This document shows positions 43,405 through 50,877 of a stretch of DNA of 64,000 nucleotides, piece after piece (position 1 is the first letter of the stretch; each line of letters opens with the position of its first letter). A program made the position numbers and the translations under genes. A model generated the notes under the pieces. The model was not told the origin of the DNA. It did no database searches and was given only the letters and a program-made list of their open reading frames with translations. Source of the stretch: Thioclava sp. GXIMD2076 (GTDB taxonomy: Bacteria; Pseudomonadota; Alphaproteobacteria; Rhodobacterales; Rhodobacteraceae); assembly GCF_037949795.1 (NCBI RefSeq), contig NZ_CP149932.1, positions 1,167,001-1,231,000 of the forward strand, written 5' to 3'.

Positions 43405-45339
43405 TCACTCGCGGGCAAGCGCCACCACCGGATCGAGCCGCGAGGCCGAGCGGGCGGGCAGGTAGCCGAACACGATCCCGATCAGCGTGGCCGAGGTGAA
43501 GGCGGCCGCAATGGTCACTCCCGAATAGACGAGCCGCGTGCTGGGCGAGACAATGGTGATGACCTCACCGATGCCGAAGGCCAAAGCGACCCCAAGCGCC
43601 CCGCCCAATATGCAGACCATCACCGCTTCGATCAGGAATTGCGCCGTGATGTCGGACCGTCGCGCCCCCACAGCCTTGCGGATGCCGATCTCCTTCGTGC
43701 GCTCGGTCACCGAGACCAGCATGATGTTCATCACGCCGATGCCGCCCACGATGAGCGAGATCACGGCAATCGCCGAGATCAGATAGGTTAGCGTTTGCGA
43801 GGTGGACTGGATCGTTTCACGAATCGTGTCGGAATTGCGCAGGAAGAAATCGACCGTGCCGTGGCGCTGTTCCAGCAGGTTGTTGATTGCGGTTTCGGCC
43901 TGATCCATATCGGCGCCATCCTTCACCTGCACGGTGATCGAATCGACCGTATCGGCGCCGGTCACCCGCACCATCATCGTGGTATAGGGGGTGAAGATCT
44001 TGATCGATTGCGGCCCGAAACTCGCGCCCGAACTTTCGACCACCCCGATCACCTCGAGGGGGATACGTCCGATCAGCACGCGCTGGCCGATGGGGTTGTC
44101 GGTGCCGAAGAAGGTCTCGGCGGCATCCGCATCCAGCACCGCGACCTGGGTGCGGTTGGTGACGTCGCTTTCGTCAAAGACTGCGCCCTTGGTCACCGTA
44201 TAGGCGCCCAGGTCGAAATAACCCGCCGTCACCCCGTTGACCGAGGCCGAGGCGGTGACATTGCCGTGGATCACATTGGCGGTCTCGGACACTTCGGGCG
44301 AGACGCTTTGCGCAACATCGAGGCTTTCGAGCGCGGTTGCGTCCGACCCCACCAGCGTTTCCACCCGGTTGGCGCGCCTGTCGCCGAAGCCCGTGCCCGG
44401 ACGGATCGAGATGGTGGAGGTGCCGATGGAGGCGATGTTTTCCAGCACCTTCTGTTGCGAGCCATTCCCCAGCGCCACCACGGACACCACGGAGGTGATG
44501 CCGATGATGATCCCGAGCATGGTCAGGAAGGACCGCAGCTTATGGGCGGCGATGGACTTCATCGCCATGCGAGCGGCCTCGCGCAACCGGTCCAGCCAGA
44601 CGCCGAAGCCCCCCGCGCCCTCGGAAGGGGGCGTGATCCGTGCGCCGGTCTGATGCGGCACCTTGCGGGTGTCGTCGATGATGCGCCCGTCGCGGATCTC
44701 GATCACGCGTTCGGTCTGGGCGGCGATCTCGGGGTCATGGGTGACGATGATGACCGTATGGCCCTCGGCATGAAGCTCCTGCAAGAGGGCCATCAGCTCT
44801 TTGCCGGACTGGCTGTCAAGCGCACCGGTGGGCTCATCTGCCAGAATCACCTCGCCGCCATTCATCAGCGCGCGGGCCACAGACACCCGCTGCTGTTGTC
44901 CGCCCGAAAGCGCACCGGGCCGGTTGCCAAGGCGCTCGCCCAAGCCTAGCCGCGTCAGCAGGTCCTGCGCACGCTTGCGGCGCGCGCCCCGCGACATGCC
45001 ACGGTAAACGGCGGGGATCTCGGCGTTTTCCACCGCATCGAGTTCGGGCATCAGCTGGTAGCGCTGGAAGATGAAGCCGAAATGCGCACGGCGCAGCTCG
45101 GCCAGATCCTCGTCAGCCATCCGGCCCACCTCGGCACCGTCAAAGAGATAGCTGCCCTCATTCGGACGGTCGAGACAGCCGAGAATGTTCATCAGCGTCG
45201 ATTTGCCCGAGCCCGATTGCCCGATGATAGAGACCATCTCACCCGCTTCGATCTTCAGATCGACGCCATGCAGGACGGTCACTTCCTGATCGCCCGCAGC
45301 AAAGCTACGGCGGATATTGTTCAGTTCGATCAATGCCAT
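43405..45339 (-). CDS. macB: MacB-type ABC transporter ATPase/permease
   Basis: A 644-residue protein with an N-terminal ABC ATPase (Walker A IGQSGSGKSTLMNILG near 38, signature LSGGQQQRVSVARAL, Walker B ILADEPTGALD) and a C-terminal FtsX/MacB_PCD permease with four helices and a large periplasmic domain between the first and second. It works with the adaptor MacA and an outer-membrane TolC to export macrolides, peptides, or lipoprotein-like substrates. It starts 10 bases after macA. No TolC gene is adjacent; an unlinked one would be used. Confidence 0.92.
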   Translation of the reverse strand: MALIELNNIRRSFAAGDQEVTVLHGVDLKIEAGEMVSIIGQSGSGKSTLMNILGCLDRPNEGSYLFDGAEVGRMADEDLAELRRAHFGFIFQRYQLMPELDAVENAEIPAVYRGMSRGARRKRAQDLLTRLGLGERLGNRPGALSGGQQQRVSVARALMNGGEVILADEPTGALDSQSGKELMALLQELHAEGHTVIIVTHDPEIAAQTERVIEIRDGRIIDDTRKVPHQTGARITPPSEGAGGFGVWLDRLREAARMAMKSIAAHKLRSFLTMLGIIIGITSVVSVVALGNGSQQKVLENIASIGTSTISIRPGTGFGDRRANRVETLVGSDATALESLDVAQSVSPEVSETANVIHGNVTASASVNGVTAGYFDLGAYTVTKGAVFDESDVTNRTQVAVLDADAAETFFGTDNPIGQRVLIGRIPLEVIGVVESSGASFGPQSIKIFTPYTTMMVRVTGADTVDSITVQVKDGADMDQAETAINNLLEQRHGTVDFFLRNSDTIRETIQSTSQTLTYLISAIAVISLIVGGIGVMNIMLVSVTERTKEIGIRKAVGARRSDITAQFLIEAVMVCILGGALGVALAFGIGEVITIVSPSTRLVYSGVTIAAAFTSATLIGIVFGYLPARSASRLDPVVALARE

Positions 45340-45349
45340 GAGACGCCCC

Positions 45350-46561
45350 TTACATGCCCATCATCGGCGGTGGACCACCCCGACCACCACGGTCGCTGCT
45401 GGCCGAAGGGGGCGGGCCGGAAGGCGCTTGCATGGCCACGACCTTATCGCCTTCGGACAGCCCGTCGGTGATGGCAGCGGTGGTCTGATCCTCGAGCCCC
45501 ACGGTGATCTCGCGCATGGCCGGTTTGCCGTCAGCGCCCATCACCTGCACGCGGTATTTCCCGTCCGGCCCTTTGGGCGGCAGCGACGAGACGGGGAGCG
45601 TCAGCGCGTTATCGGCCTCATCGATGATGATCGTCACATTGGCCGACATGCCGATCCTGAGCAGGCCATCGGGATTGTCCACGGTGAACAGCGCATCGTA
45701 ATAGATCGCGCTATCGGTATCGATCTCGTCATCATCCTCGATGGAAGACGGCGCGGGCTCGACCTTGTCGAGCGTCGCCTCATAGGTCTGGTCCGGATCG
45801 CCCAGAAGCGAGAACTCGACCTTCTGGCCCGCTTTGACATTGATCACATCCGCTTCGGAGATCTCGGCCTTGATCTGCATCTTGTCGAGCTTGGCGAGTT
45901 TGACGATGGTCGGCGCATCCTGCGAGGCGTTCACGGTGGTGCCCTCGCCATTGACCACGGCCACAACGGTGCCGTCGATGGGTGCGGTGATCTTGGTGCG
46001 GTCGAGATCCAGCTCGGCCGAGGAGACCTCGATCACGGCGCGGGCGCGCTGTGCCTGAAGCGAGACAAGCCCCGCCTTGGCCATCTCGAGCGTGGCCTGA
46101 GCTGATTCCAGATCGGACGTGGCCGAGAGCTTTTGCGAATTCAGCCCGGACTGGCGGGTTACATCCAGTTGCGCGACCTTGATCTCGGCCTGTTTCGAGG
46201 TGATCTCGGCGTCGATCTGGTCCAGATCGGCCTTGGCCTGTGCGACGGCATTCTGCTGTTCGAGGCTGTCGATCTGCGCGATCAGATCGCCTTCCTTGAC
46301 CTCGTCGCCGACTGATACGGCCAGTGTCTCGATCTGGCCCGAGGTCCGCGCGCCGACCGACACCAGATCATCGGCCTCGATCAGGCCGGTCGCCAGCACG
46401 GTCTTACGCACATCACCGCGGCTGACGGCCACAGTCTGGGGCGCGGCTTCCTCGGCGGCATTGCTGCGTGAATGGAACCACGCCAGAAGGCCCGCCGCAA
46501 TCACGATAACGGCCAGCACTGAAGCGACTTTCACGCGTGTCGATTTCAATTTTTGCGTCAT
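45350..46561 (-). CDS. macA: MacA-type periplasmic adaptor protein (HlyD/RND family)
   Basis: A 403-residue membrane-fusion protein. An N-terminal membrane anchor (VASVLAVIVIAAGLLAWF) is followed by a lipoyl half (GQIETLAVSVGDEVKEGD), a long coiled-coil hairpin (about residues 95-190, QQNAVAQAKADLDQIDAEI...), the second lipoyl half, and beta-barrel and MP domains. The C-terminus is Gly/Pro-rich. It bridges MacB to an outer-membrane channel. ATGs at 46561 and 46573, or a GTG at 46576, are possible; none has a strong ribosome site. Confidence 0.9.
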   Translation of the reverse strand: MTQKLKSTRVKVASVLAVIVIAAGLLAWFHSRSNAAEEAAPQTVAVSRGDVRKTVLATGLIEADDLVSVGARTSGQIETLAVSVGDEVKEGDLIAQIDSLEQQNAVAQAKADLDQIDAEITSKQAEIKVAQLDVTRQSGLNSQKLSATSDLESAQATLEMAKAGLVSLQAQRARAVIEVSSAELDLDRTKITAPIDGTVVAVVNGEGTTVNASQDAPTIVKLAKLDKMQIKAEISEADVINVKAGQKVEFSLLGDPDQTYEATLDKVEPAPSSIEDDDEIDTDSAIYYDALFTVDNPDGLLRIGMSANVTIIIDEADNALTLPVSSLPPKGPDGKYRVQVMGADGKPAMREITVGLEDQTTAAITDGLSEGDKVVAMQAPSGPPPSASSDRGGRGGPPPMMGM

Positions 46562-46724
46562 AGGCCCGTCCATCACTCCATGCGTCTTTCACGTTCAACG
46601 CCGTATGGGGCAAAATCTGTCTGATGAAATCGTGCATTCACGCAAATATCAGCTGATCCAAGACCATATGGCTTTGGGGACGGTGTGGCGGATGCACCTG
46701 AAGACAAGCTGAAGCGGGGAAGAA

Positions 46725-46824
46725 AAGGTGAGAGACTGGACAGCGACCCAAGCGGGGCTCGTTGCGGCTGCTTCCTTCCGGACCTGACCGGGTTGGCGAG
46801 GCGCTCGCCCGCGCCAGCCTCTCG
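46725..46824 (-). ncRNA. ffs: Bacterial small signal recognition particle RNA (4.5S RNA)
   Basis: On the minus strand the conserved SRP core CAGGTCCGGAAGGAAGCAGC is present (46783-46760 region), flanked by the GTTG/CAAC pairing of helix 8. The ends close as a 10-bp stem, GAGAGGCTGG with CCAGTCTCTC (46823-46814 and 46739-46730, one G-U), giving a hairpin of about 95-100 nt followed by TTTTC. It binds Ffh and targets membrane proteins to FtsY. A matching promoter ends 7 bases before the inferred 5' end. Confidence 0.92.
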
Positions 46825-46830
46825 AGGGGG

Positions 46831-46859
46831 CATATAGAAAATCCGCGTCGCTTTCGCAA
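46831..46859 (-). promoter_or_regulatory. Promoter of the SRP RNA gene
   Basis: On the minus strand TTGCGA (46859-46854) and TATATG (46836-46831) are separated by 17 bases. Start of transcription is then expected at about 46824, which agrees with the RNA stem. Confidence 0.7.
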
Positions 46860-46978
46860 GTCTTGTTTTCGATGCTGCTTCAGACGGCGCTCGCGTGCGC
46901 GTGATCGGTTCCCTTGGAACAGGGGACGGGGGCGGTGGCGTTGGCCTTCCAACAGCAGTTACTCAGGAGGAATTTCAA

Positions 46979-47761
46979 ATGGATCTACAGATCAGGGGAC
47001 GCCGTGCGCTTATTACCGGAGCCTCGGGCGGCATGGGCCGCGAGACCGCCAAGATTCTGGCCGAGGAAATGGTCGATCTGGTGCTGACCGATCTCGATCA
47101 GGAGAAGCTCGATGCCGTGGCCGAGCCGCTGGGCGCGAAAGCCGTGGCGGGCGATCTCTCGACGCCCGAAGGTGTCGAGGAATTCATTGGCAAGGTCGGG
47201 ACCGATTTCGATATCTGGGTTCATGCCACAGGGGTGACGGGGGCCAAAGGTGATCCGCTGCAGATGGCGGAAGAGGACTGGAAAGAAGCGATCGATATCG
47301 ATTTTCTCTCGGCTGTCCGTCTGGCCCGCCATCTGGGCCCTGCAATGATCAGGGGCGGCTGGGGCCGGATGGTCTTTGTGACCTCGGAAAACGTGGCCCA
47401 GCCCTATGCCGATGAAACGGTTTACAACTGTGCGAAATCGGCGCTGCTGAGTTTCTCGAAATCCATCGCGCTTGCGCATTCCTCCAAAGGGCTGATGGCC
47501 AATTGCGTGGCGCCTGCCTTCATCGAGACGCCGATGACTGACGGGATGATGGAGAAACGCTCGAAGGAGCTTGGCGTGTCGAAAGACGAGGCGATCCAGA
47601 GTTTCCTGAAGGAAGAACGTCCCTTCCTGAAACTGGGGCGTCGCGGCAAGGCCGAAGAGGTGGCCCCCGTGATCGCCATGCTCTGCTCGGAACGCGCAAG
47701 CTTTGTGACCGGCGCAAACTGGCGCGTGGATGGTGGCTCGGTGGGCTCCATCGAGGTCTGA
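46979..47761 (+). CDS. SDR-family oxidoreductase
   Basis: A 260-residue classical SDR with TGASGGMGRETAK (residues 14-26), Asp-rich VLTDLDQEKLD suggesting NAD preference, VTSENVA with the active-site Ser and VYNCAKSAL with Tyr and Lys (near 152-156). HATGVTG replaces the usual NNAG, a minor departure. AGGAGG stands 8 bases before the ATG. Substrate unknown. It is divergent from the SRP RNA gene and shares a strand with an unknown gene, from which it is separated by a terminator-like hairpin. Confidence 0.85.
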   Translation: MDLQIRGRRALITGASGGMGRETAKILAEEMVDLVLTDLDQEKLDAVAEPLGAKAVAGDLSTPEGVEEFIGKVGTDFDIWVHATGVTGAKGDPLQMAEEDWKEAIDIDFLSAVRLARHLGPAMIRGGWGRMVFVTSENVAQPYADETVYNCAKSALLSFSKSIALAHSSKGLMANCVAPAFIETPMTDGMMEKRSKELGVSKDEAIQSFLKEERPFLKLGRRGKAEEVAPVIAMLCSERASFVTGANWRVDGGSVGSIEV

Positions 47762-47779
47762 TGACCCTTGCCACATCCT

Positions 47780-47822
47780 CTCCGGTCTGGATTGATGCGT
47801 TCAGTTCAGGCCGGAGTTTTTT
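47780..47822 (+). terminator. Terminator-like hairpin containing the ribosome site of the next gene
   Basis: CTCCGGTCTGGA (47780-47791) pairs with TTCAGGCCGGAG (47805-47816, G-U at two positions) and is followed by TTTTTT and immediately by the ATG at 47823. The 3' arm carries GGAG, the only Shine-Dalgarno for that ATG. It can act as a terminator for the SDR gene and as a lid on translation of the next. Confidence 0.6.
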
Positions 47823-48362
47823 ATGCTTATCGACAATATTCTCCCCGATTTCCATTTTCAGGAAACCCATTCGATCCTGATAGATGCGCCTGCCTCCCGT
47901 ATCATGGCCGAGGCGTTGGTCTATAAGCCCGAAGATGACGCGTTCTTCCGCGGGGCGATCGCGCTCAGGGAAGCGCCGATACGCGGCTGGGCACGGTTGC
48001 GGGGGAGGACCCATGACCGCCCCGCCTTCACTCTGGACAATTTCACGCCACTCGCCCGCAACTCGCAAGAGGCCGTGTTCGGCATGGTCGGGCGATTCTG
48101 GCAGGCAGGCTACGGGCAGGACCCCTTGGCGGATCTGCAGGCCTTCGAGACCTATGACCAAGCGGGCTCCGTCAAACTTGCACTGCACTACCATATCGGA
48201 GGTGAGGGCAAAGCCTGCCTGACGACGCGAACGCGCATCTATTGTCTGGATGAGGCGGCTCGGGCGAATTTCGCGCGCTACTGGATGGTCATCCGGCCTG
48301 TCAGCGGGCTGATCCGGCGGCGGGTGCTCAAGACGATCAAAAGGCGCACATTGGGAACGTAA
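47823..48362 (+). CDS. Conserved unknown protein (SRPBCC-like)
   Basis: A 179-residue protein that I do not recognise by name. ILPDFHFQETHSILIDAPASRIMAEAL near the start, LDNFTPLARNSQEAVFGMVGRFWQ (residues 70-93) and LHYHIGGEGKACLTTRTRIYCLDEAARANFARYW (by position 120-155) follow the strand-helix pattern and key residues of START/SRPBCC-type proteins found beside oxidoreductases in actinobacteria and alphaproteobacteria. The basic C-terminus RRRVLKTIKRRTLG is notable. The first residues belong to the conserved region, so the ATG at 47823 is right even though its ribosome site is inside a hairpin. Confidence 0.6.
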   Translation: MLIDNILPDFHFQETHSILIDAPASRIMAEALVYKPEDDAFFRGAIALREAPIRGWARLRGRTHDRPAFTLDNFTPLARNSQEAVFGMVGRFWQAGYGQDPLADLQAFETYDQAGSVKLALHYHIGGEGKACLTTRTRIYCLDEAARANFARYWMVIRPVSGLIRRRVLKTIKRRTLGT

Positions 48363-48517
48363 TGTAGATAGTGTTTCTATTTAAAGACCATTTTATTGGC
48401 AAAGGACGGAGCGCATATTGGCTTCATCGAAAGGGCCAGCACAAACGGTCCGCAACTTACCGGCCCCGAGCCTCAGGCCTCCTGCCTGAACGCCGCGCCG
48501 GGGATGGAGACAAGACA

Positions 48518-48973
48518 ATGGCACATATCGCTTTCAATACCGCAGCCCATGATGCCCCTGCAGCCGACCGTAACCTTGCCCCTTGGGGAATCTTCGGCCT
48601 GCGCCTGACGACGGGTGCGCTGTTTGTGACCCACGGGCTGATCAAATATTTCGTTTTCACCCCTGCGGGCACCGCCGGGTATTTCCAGAGCCTCGGTCTG
48701 CCGGGCTGGGTTGGTCTGCTGACCATGGCGGCCGAGTTCTTCGGTGGTCTGGCCCTGATCTTTGGTGTGCTGCCGCGCATCGTCTCGGCGCTCTTCGTGC
48801 CGGTGCTGCTGGGGGCGGCGATTGCCGCGCATATCCCTAACGGTTTCACCTTCTCGAATGCTGGTGGCGGCTGGGAATATCCGGTGATGTGGGCCGCCGT
48901 GATGGGCATGATGGCTCTGCTGGGTGACGGTGCCGCCGCCATCTTCCCGACGCGCCGTCTGTTCCGCCGCTGA
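48518..48973 (+). CDS. DoxX-family membrane protein
   Basis: A 151-residue integral membrane protein with four helices: FGLRLTTGALFVTHGLIKYFVF (start), GLLTMAAEFFGGLALIFGVL, IVSALFVPVLLGAAIAAHIPNG and VMWAAVMGMMALLGDGAAAIF. The pattern, including the His in the third helix end, is DoxX (MhqP/CatD, YqjF). GGAGA precedes the ATG. Members next to ring-cleavage dioxygenases and glutathionyl-hydroquinone reductases are linked to quinone or catechol stress; here exactly these two genes follow. Confidence 0.88.
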   Translation: MAHIAFNTAAHDAPAADRNLAPWGIFGLRLTTGALFVTHGLIKYFVFTPAGTAGYFQSLGLPGWVGLLTMAAEFFGGLALIFGVLPRIVSALFVPVLLGAAIAAHIPNGFTFSNAGGGWEYPVMWAAVMGMMALLGDGAAAIFPTRRLFRR

Positions 48974-49047
48974 ATTCTTGGATTGAAGCTTGCGGGGAGC
49001 GCATTCCCCGCAACCTGTAACGCCACGCGGGTGGCAGGAGGTTTGAA

Positions 49048-49863
49048 ATGGCAACGAGTGATGCACCGATTGAAATCGGCCATGTCGTTCTGACGGTCCA
49101 CGACCTGAAATCCGTGGGCGCATTCTATGAAAACGTGCTGGGTCTGGCGCGGCTGTCATCGGACGGCACGGTGGCCCGCTATGGCGCGGATGGCCACGTG
49201 CTGGTGGAGCTGCGGGCGGATAAGGCGGCCCGCAAGGCCAGCCATCGCGAGGCGGGGCTGTTCCATACGGCCTTCCTGATGCCCTCGCGCCGCGCTCTGG
49301 CCGATTGGCTCGATAACGCGGTGGCGCGTCGGGCGCCTTTGCAGGGCGCCTCCGATCACTCGGTGTCCGAGGCGATCTATCTGGCCGATCCGGAAGGCAA
49401 TGGCGTCGAGGTCTATGTCGACCGTCCGCGCGACAAGTGGATCCGTATGGGCGACCAGATCCATATGGTGACCGAACCGCTGGATCTGCAGGATCTGCAC
49501 AACCAGCGCTCCGGCAAATGGTCCGGCGCGCCCAAGGGGATGACCATCGGCCATGTGCACCTGCAGGTGGGCGGGCTCGCACCCGCGATGGAGTTCTACG
49601 GTGACCGTCTGGGCCTTTCGGTGATGACCGATTATCCCGGTGCGAAGTTCTTCGGCTGGGGGGGCTATCACCACCATATCGCCACCAATATCTGGAACTC
49701 CCGGGGGGCAGGGACCGTTTCCCGTCCGGCCACCGGCCTATCGGGGCTGACCCTGCGCGGGGAGGCAAAGGAGATTGACGGGCTCGGTGGCGAGGCCACG
49801 CTGGTGGACCCTTGGGGGCTGCCGGTAACATTGCAGACAAAGGAGATGGCCAATGCTCGTTGA
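49048..49863 (+). CDS. Two-domain VOC protein, catechol-2,3-dioxygenase type (CatE/MhqO-like)
   Basis: A 271-residue protein with two glyoxalase/VOC modules, residues 8-125 and 165-265. Metal-ligand candidates are His12 (IGHVVLTV), His near 167 in IGHVHLQV, His in YHHHIATN and Glu in GVEVYVDRP. The layout matches CatE/MhqO-type extradiol dioxygenases for catechol or hydroquinone. AGGAGG is 8 bases upstream of the ATG. The gene follows doxX by 74 bases and overlaps the next by 11 bases, so all three are one operon. Actual substrate is untested. Confidence 0.82.
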   Translation: MATSDAPIEIGHVVLTVHDLKSVGAFYENVLGLARLSSDGTVARYGADGHVLVELRADKAARKASHREAGLFHTAFLMPSRRALADWLDNAVARRAPLQGASDHSVSEAIYLADPEGNGVEVYVDRPRDKWIRMGDQIHMVTEPLDLQDLHNQRSGKWSGAPKGMTIGHVHLQVGGLAPAMEFYGDRLGLSVMTDYPGAKFFGWGGYHHHIATNIWNSRGAGTVSRPATGLSGLTLRGEAKEIDGLGGEATLVDPWGLPVTLQTKEMANAR

Positions 49864-50830
49864 TGGCAAATGGACTGCCGACTGGCAGCCGGTGCAGAAG
49901 GCCGATGACAAGGGCCGCTTCGTGCGGCAGGTCTCGGGGTTCCGCAACTGGATCACGCCCGATGGGGCGGCCGGCCCCGCGGGGCAGGGCGGCTACAAGG
50001 CCGAAGCCGGGCGCTACCACCTCTATGTGGCCTATATCTGCCCTTGGGCCTCGCGCACGCTGATCGCCCGCAAGCTGAAGAAGCTGGAGGCGTTCATCGA
50101 GGTGACAGTGGTCAATCCGCGCCTCGGTGATCAGGGCTGGGAATTCGGCGGCTTCGAGGGGGCGGATAAAGACCCCTTGCATGGCGCGTCCTTTATGCAC
50201 GAACTCTATACCCGTGCCGATGCGCATTATACCGGCCGCGCGACCGTGCCGGTGCTCTGGGATACAAAGACCGATACTCTGGTCAATAACGAGAGCGCCG
50301 ATATCGTGCGTATGTTCGACACGGCCTTTGAAGGGCTCGCCCCCGAGACCCCGCGTCTGCGCCCCGAGGATATCGAGGCGGATGTCGAGGCCGAGACTGC
50401 CCGCATCTATGACGCCTATAATAACGGGGTCTATAAGGCGGGGTTTGCCAGCTCTCAGGCGGGTTATGACGAAGCCGTGGCCGGTGTCTTTGCCGAGATG
50501 GACCGGATGGAGACCGTGCTGTCGGATGGCCGGCCGTGGTTCCATGGCGACCGTCTGACCGAGACCGATATCCGCATCTTCGTGACCTCGATCCGCTTTG
50601 ATGTGGCCTATCACGGGCTCTTCAAGACCAACCTGAAGATGCTGCGCGATTATCCTGCGCTCTATGCGCATATGGTGCGGATGCTGAACCAGCCAGGCGT
50701 GGCCGAAACGGTCGATCTCGACCATATCAAGGCAGGCTATTACTCGATCAAGCGTCTCAACCCGCCGCTGATCGTGCCGAAAGGGCCGGAAGACAGCTAT
50801 CGGCTGTTGGCCGAGGCCCGTTGCCACTGA
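49853..50830 (+). CDS. Glutathionyl-hydroquinone reductase (Xi-class GST)
   Basis: A 325-residue protein with the Xi-class layout: a long N-terminal region (residues 1-50, DKGRFVRQVSGFRNWIT), then YICPWASRTL with the catalytic Cys63, VPVLWDTKTDTLVNNESADI (glutathione site) and a C-terminal helical domain containing TETDIRIFVTSIRFDVAYHGLFK. This is the YqjG/PcpF/ECM4 family, which releases hydroquinones from glutathione conjugates. Co-translated with the VOC gene and downstream of a DoxX gene, as in E. coli yqjF-yqjG combined with Bacillus mhq/cat genes. Confidence 0.92.
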   Translation: MLVDGKWTADWQPVQKADDKGRFVRQVSGFRNWITPDGAAGPAGQGGYKAEAGRYHLYVAYICPWASRTLIARKLKKLEAFIEVTVVNPRLGDQGWEFGGFEGADKDPLHGASFMHELYTRADAHYTGRATVPVLWDTKTDTLVNNESADIVRMFDTAFEGLAPETPRLRPEDIEADVEAETARIYDAYNNGVYKAGFASSQAGYDEAVAGVFAEMDRMETVLSDGRPWFHGDRLTETDIRIFVTSIRFDVAYHGLFKTNLKMLRDYPALYAHMVRMLNQPGVAETVDLDHIKAGYYSIKRLNPPLIVPKGPEDSYRLLAEARCH

Positions 50831-50846
50831 TCTATCGACCCGCCGG

Positions 50847-50877
50847 GTTTCACATGAAACGCTGCTTCACATGAAAC
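50847..50877. repeat. Tandem parS-like half palindromes
   Basis: TTCACATGAAAC occurs at 50849-50860 and 50866-50877, period 17. The first copy, GTTTCACATGAAAC (50847-50860), differs at one central base from the ParB/parS core GTTTCACGTGAAAC; the second differs at two more. The second copy includes the priA stop codon. Confidence 0.4.

Noticed and set aside
48473..50827. 784-codon minus-strand frame opposite doxX, the VOC gene and the GST gene
   Set aside because: Three sense genes with good ribosome sites and domain motifs occupy the other strand; the antisense product shows no family features.
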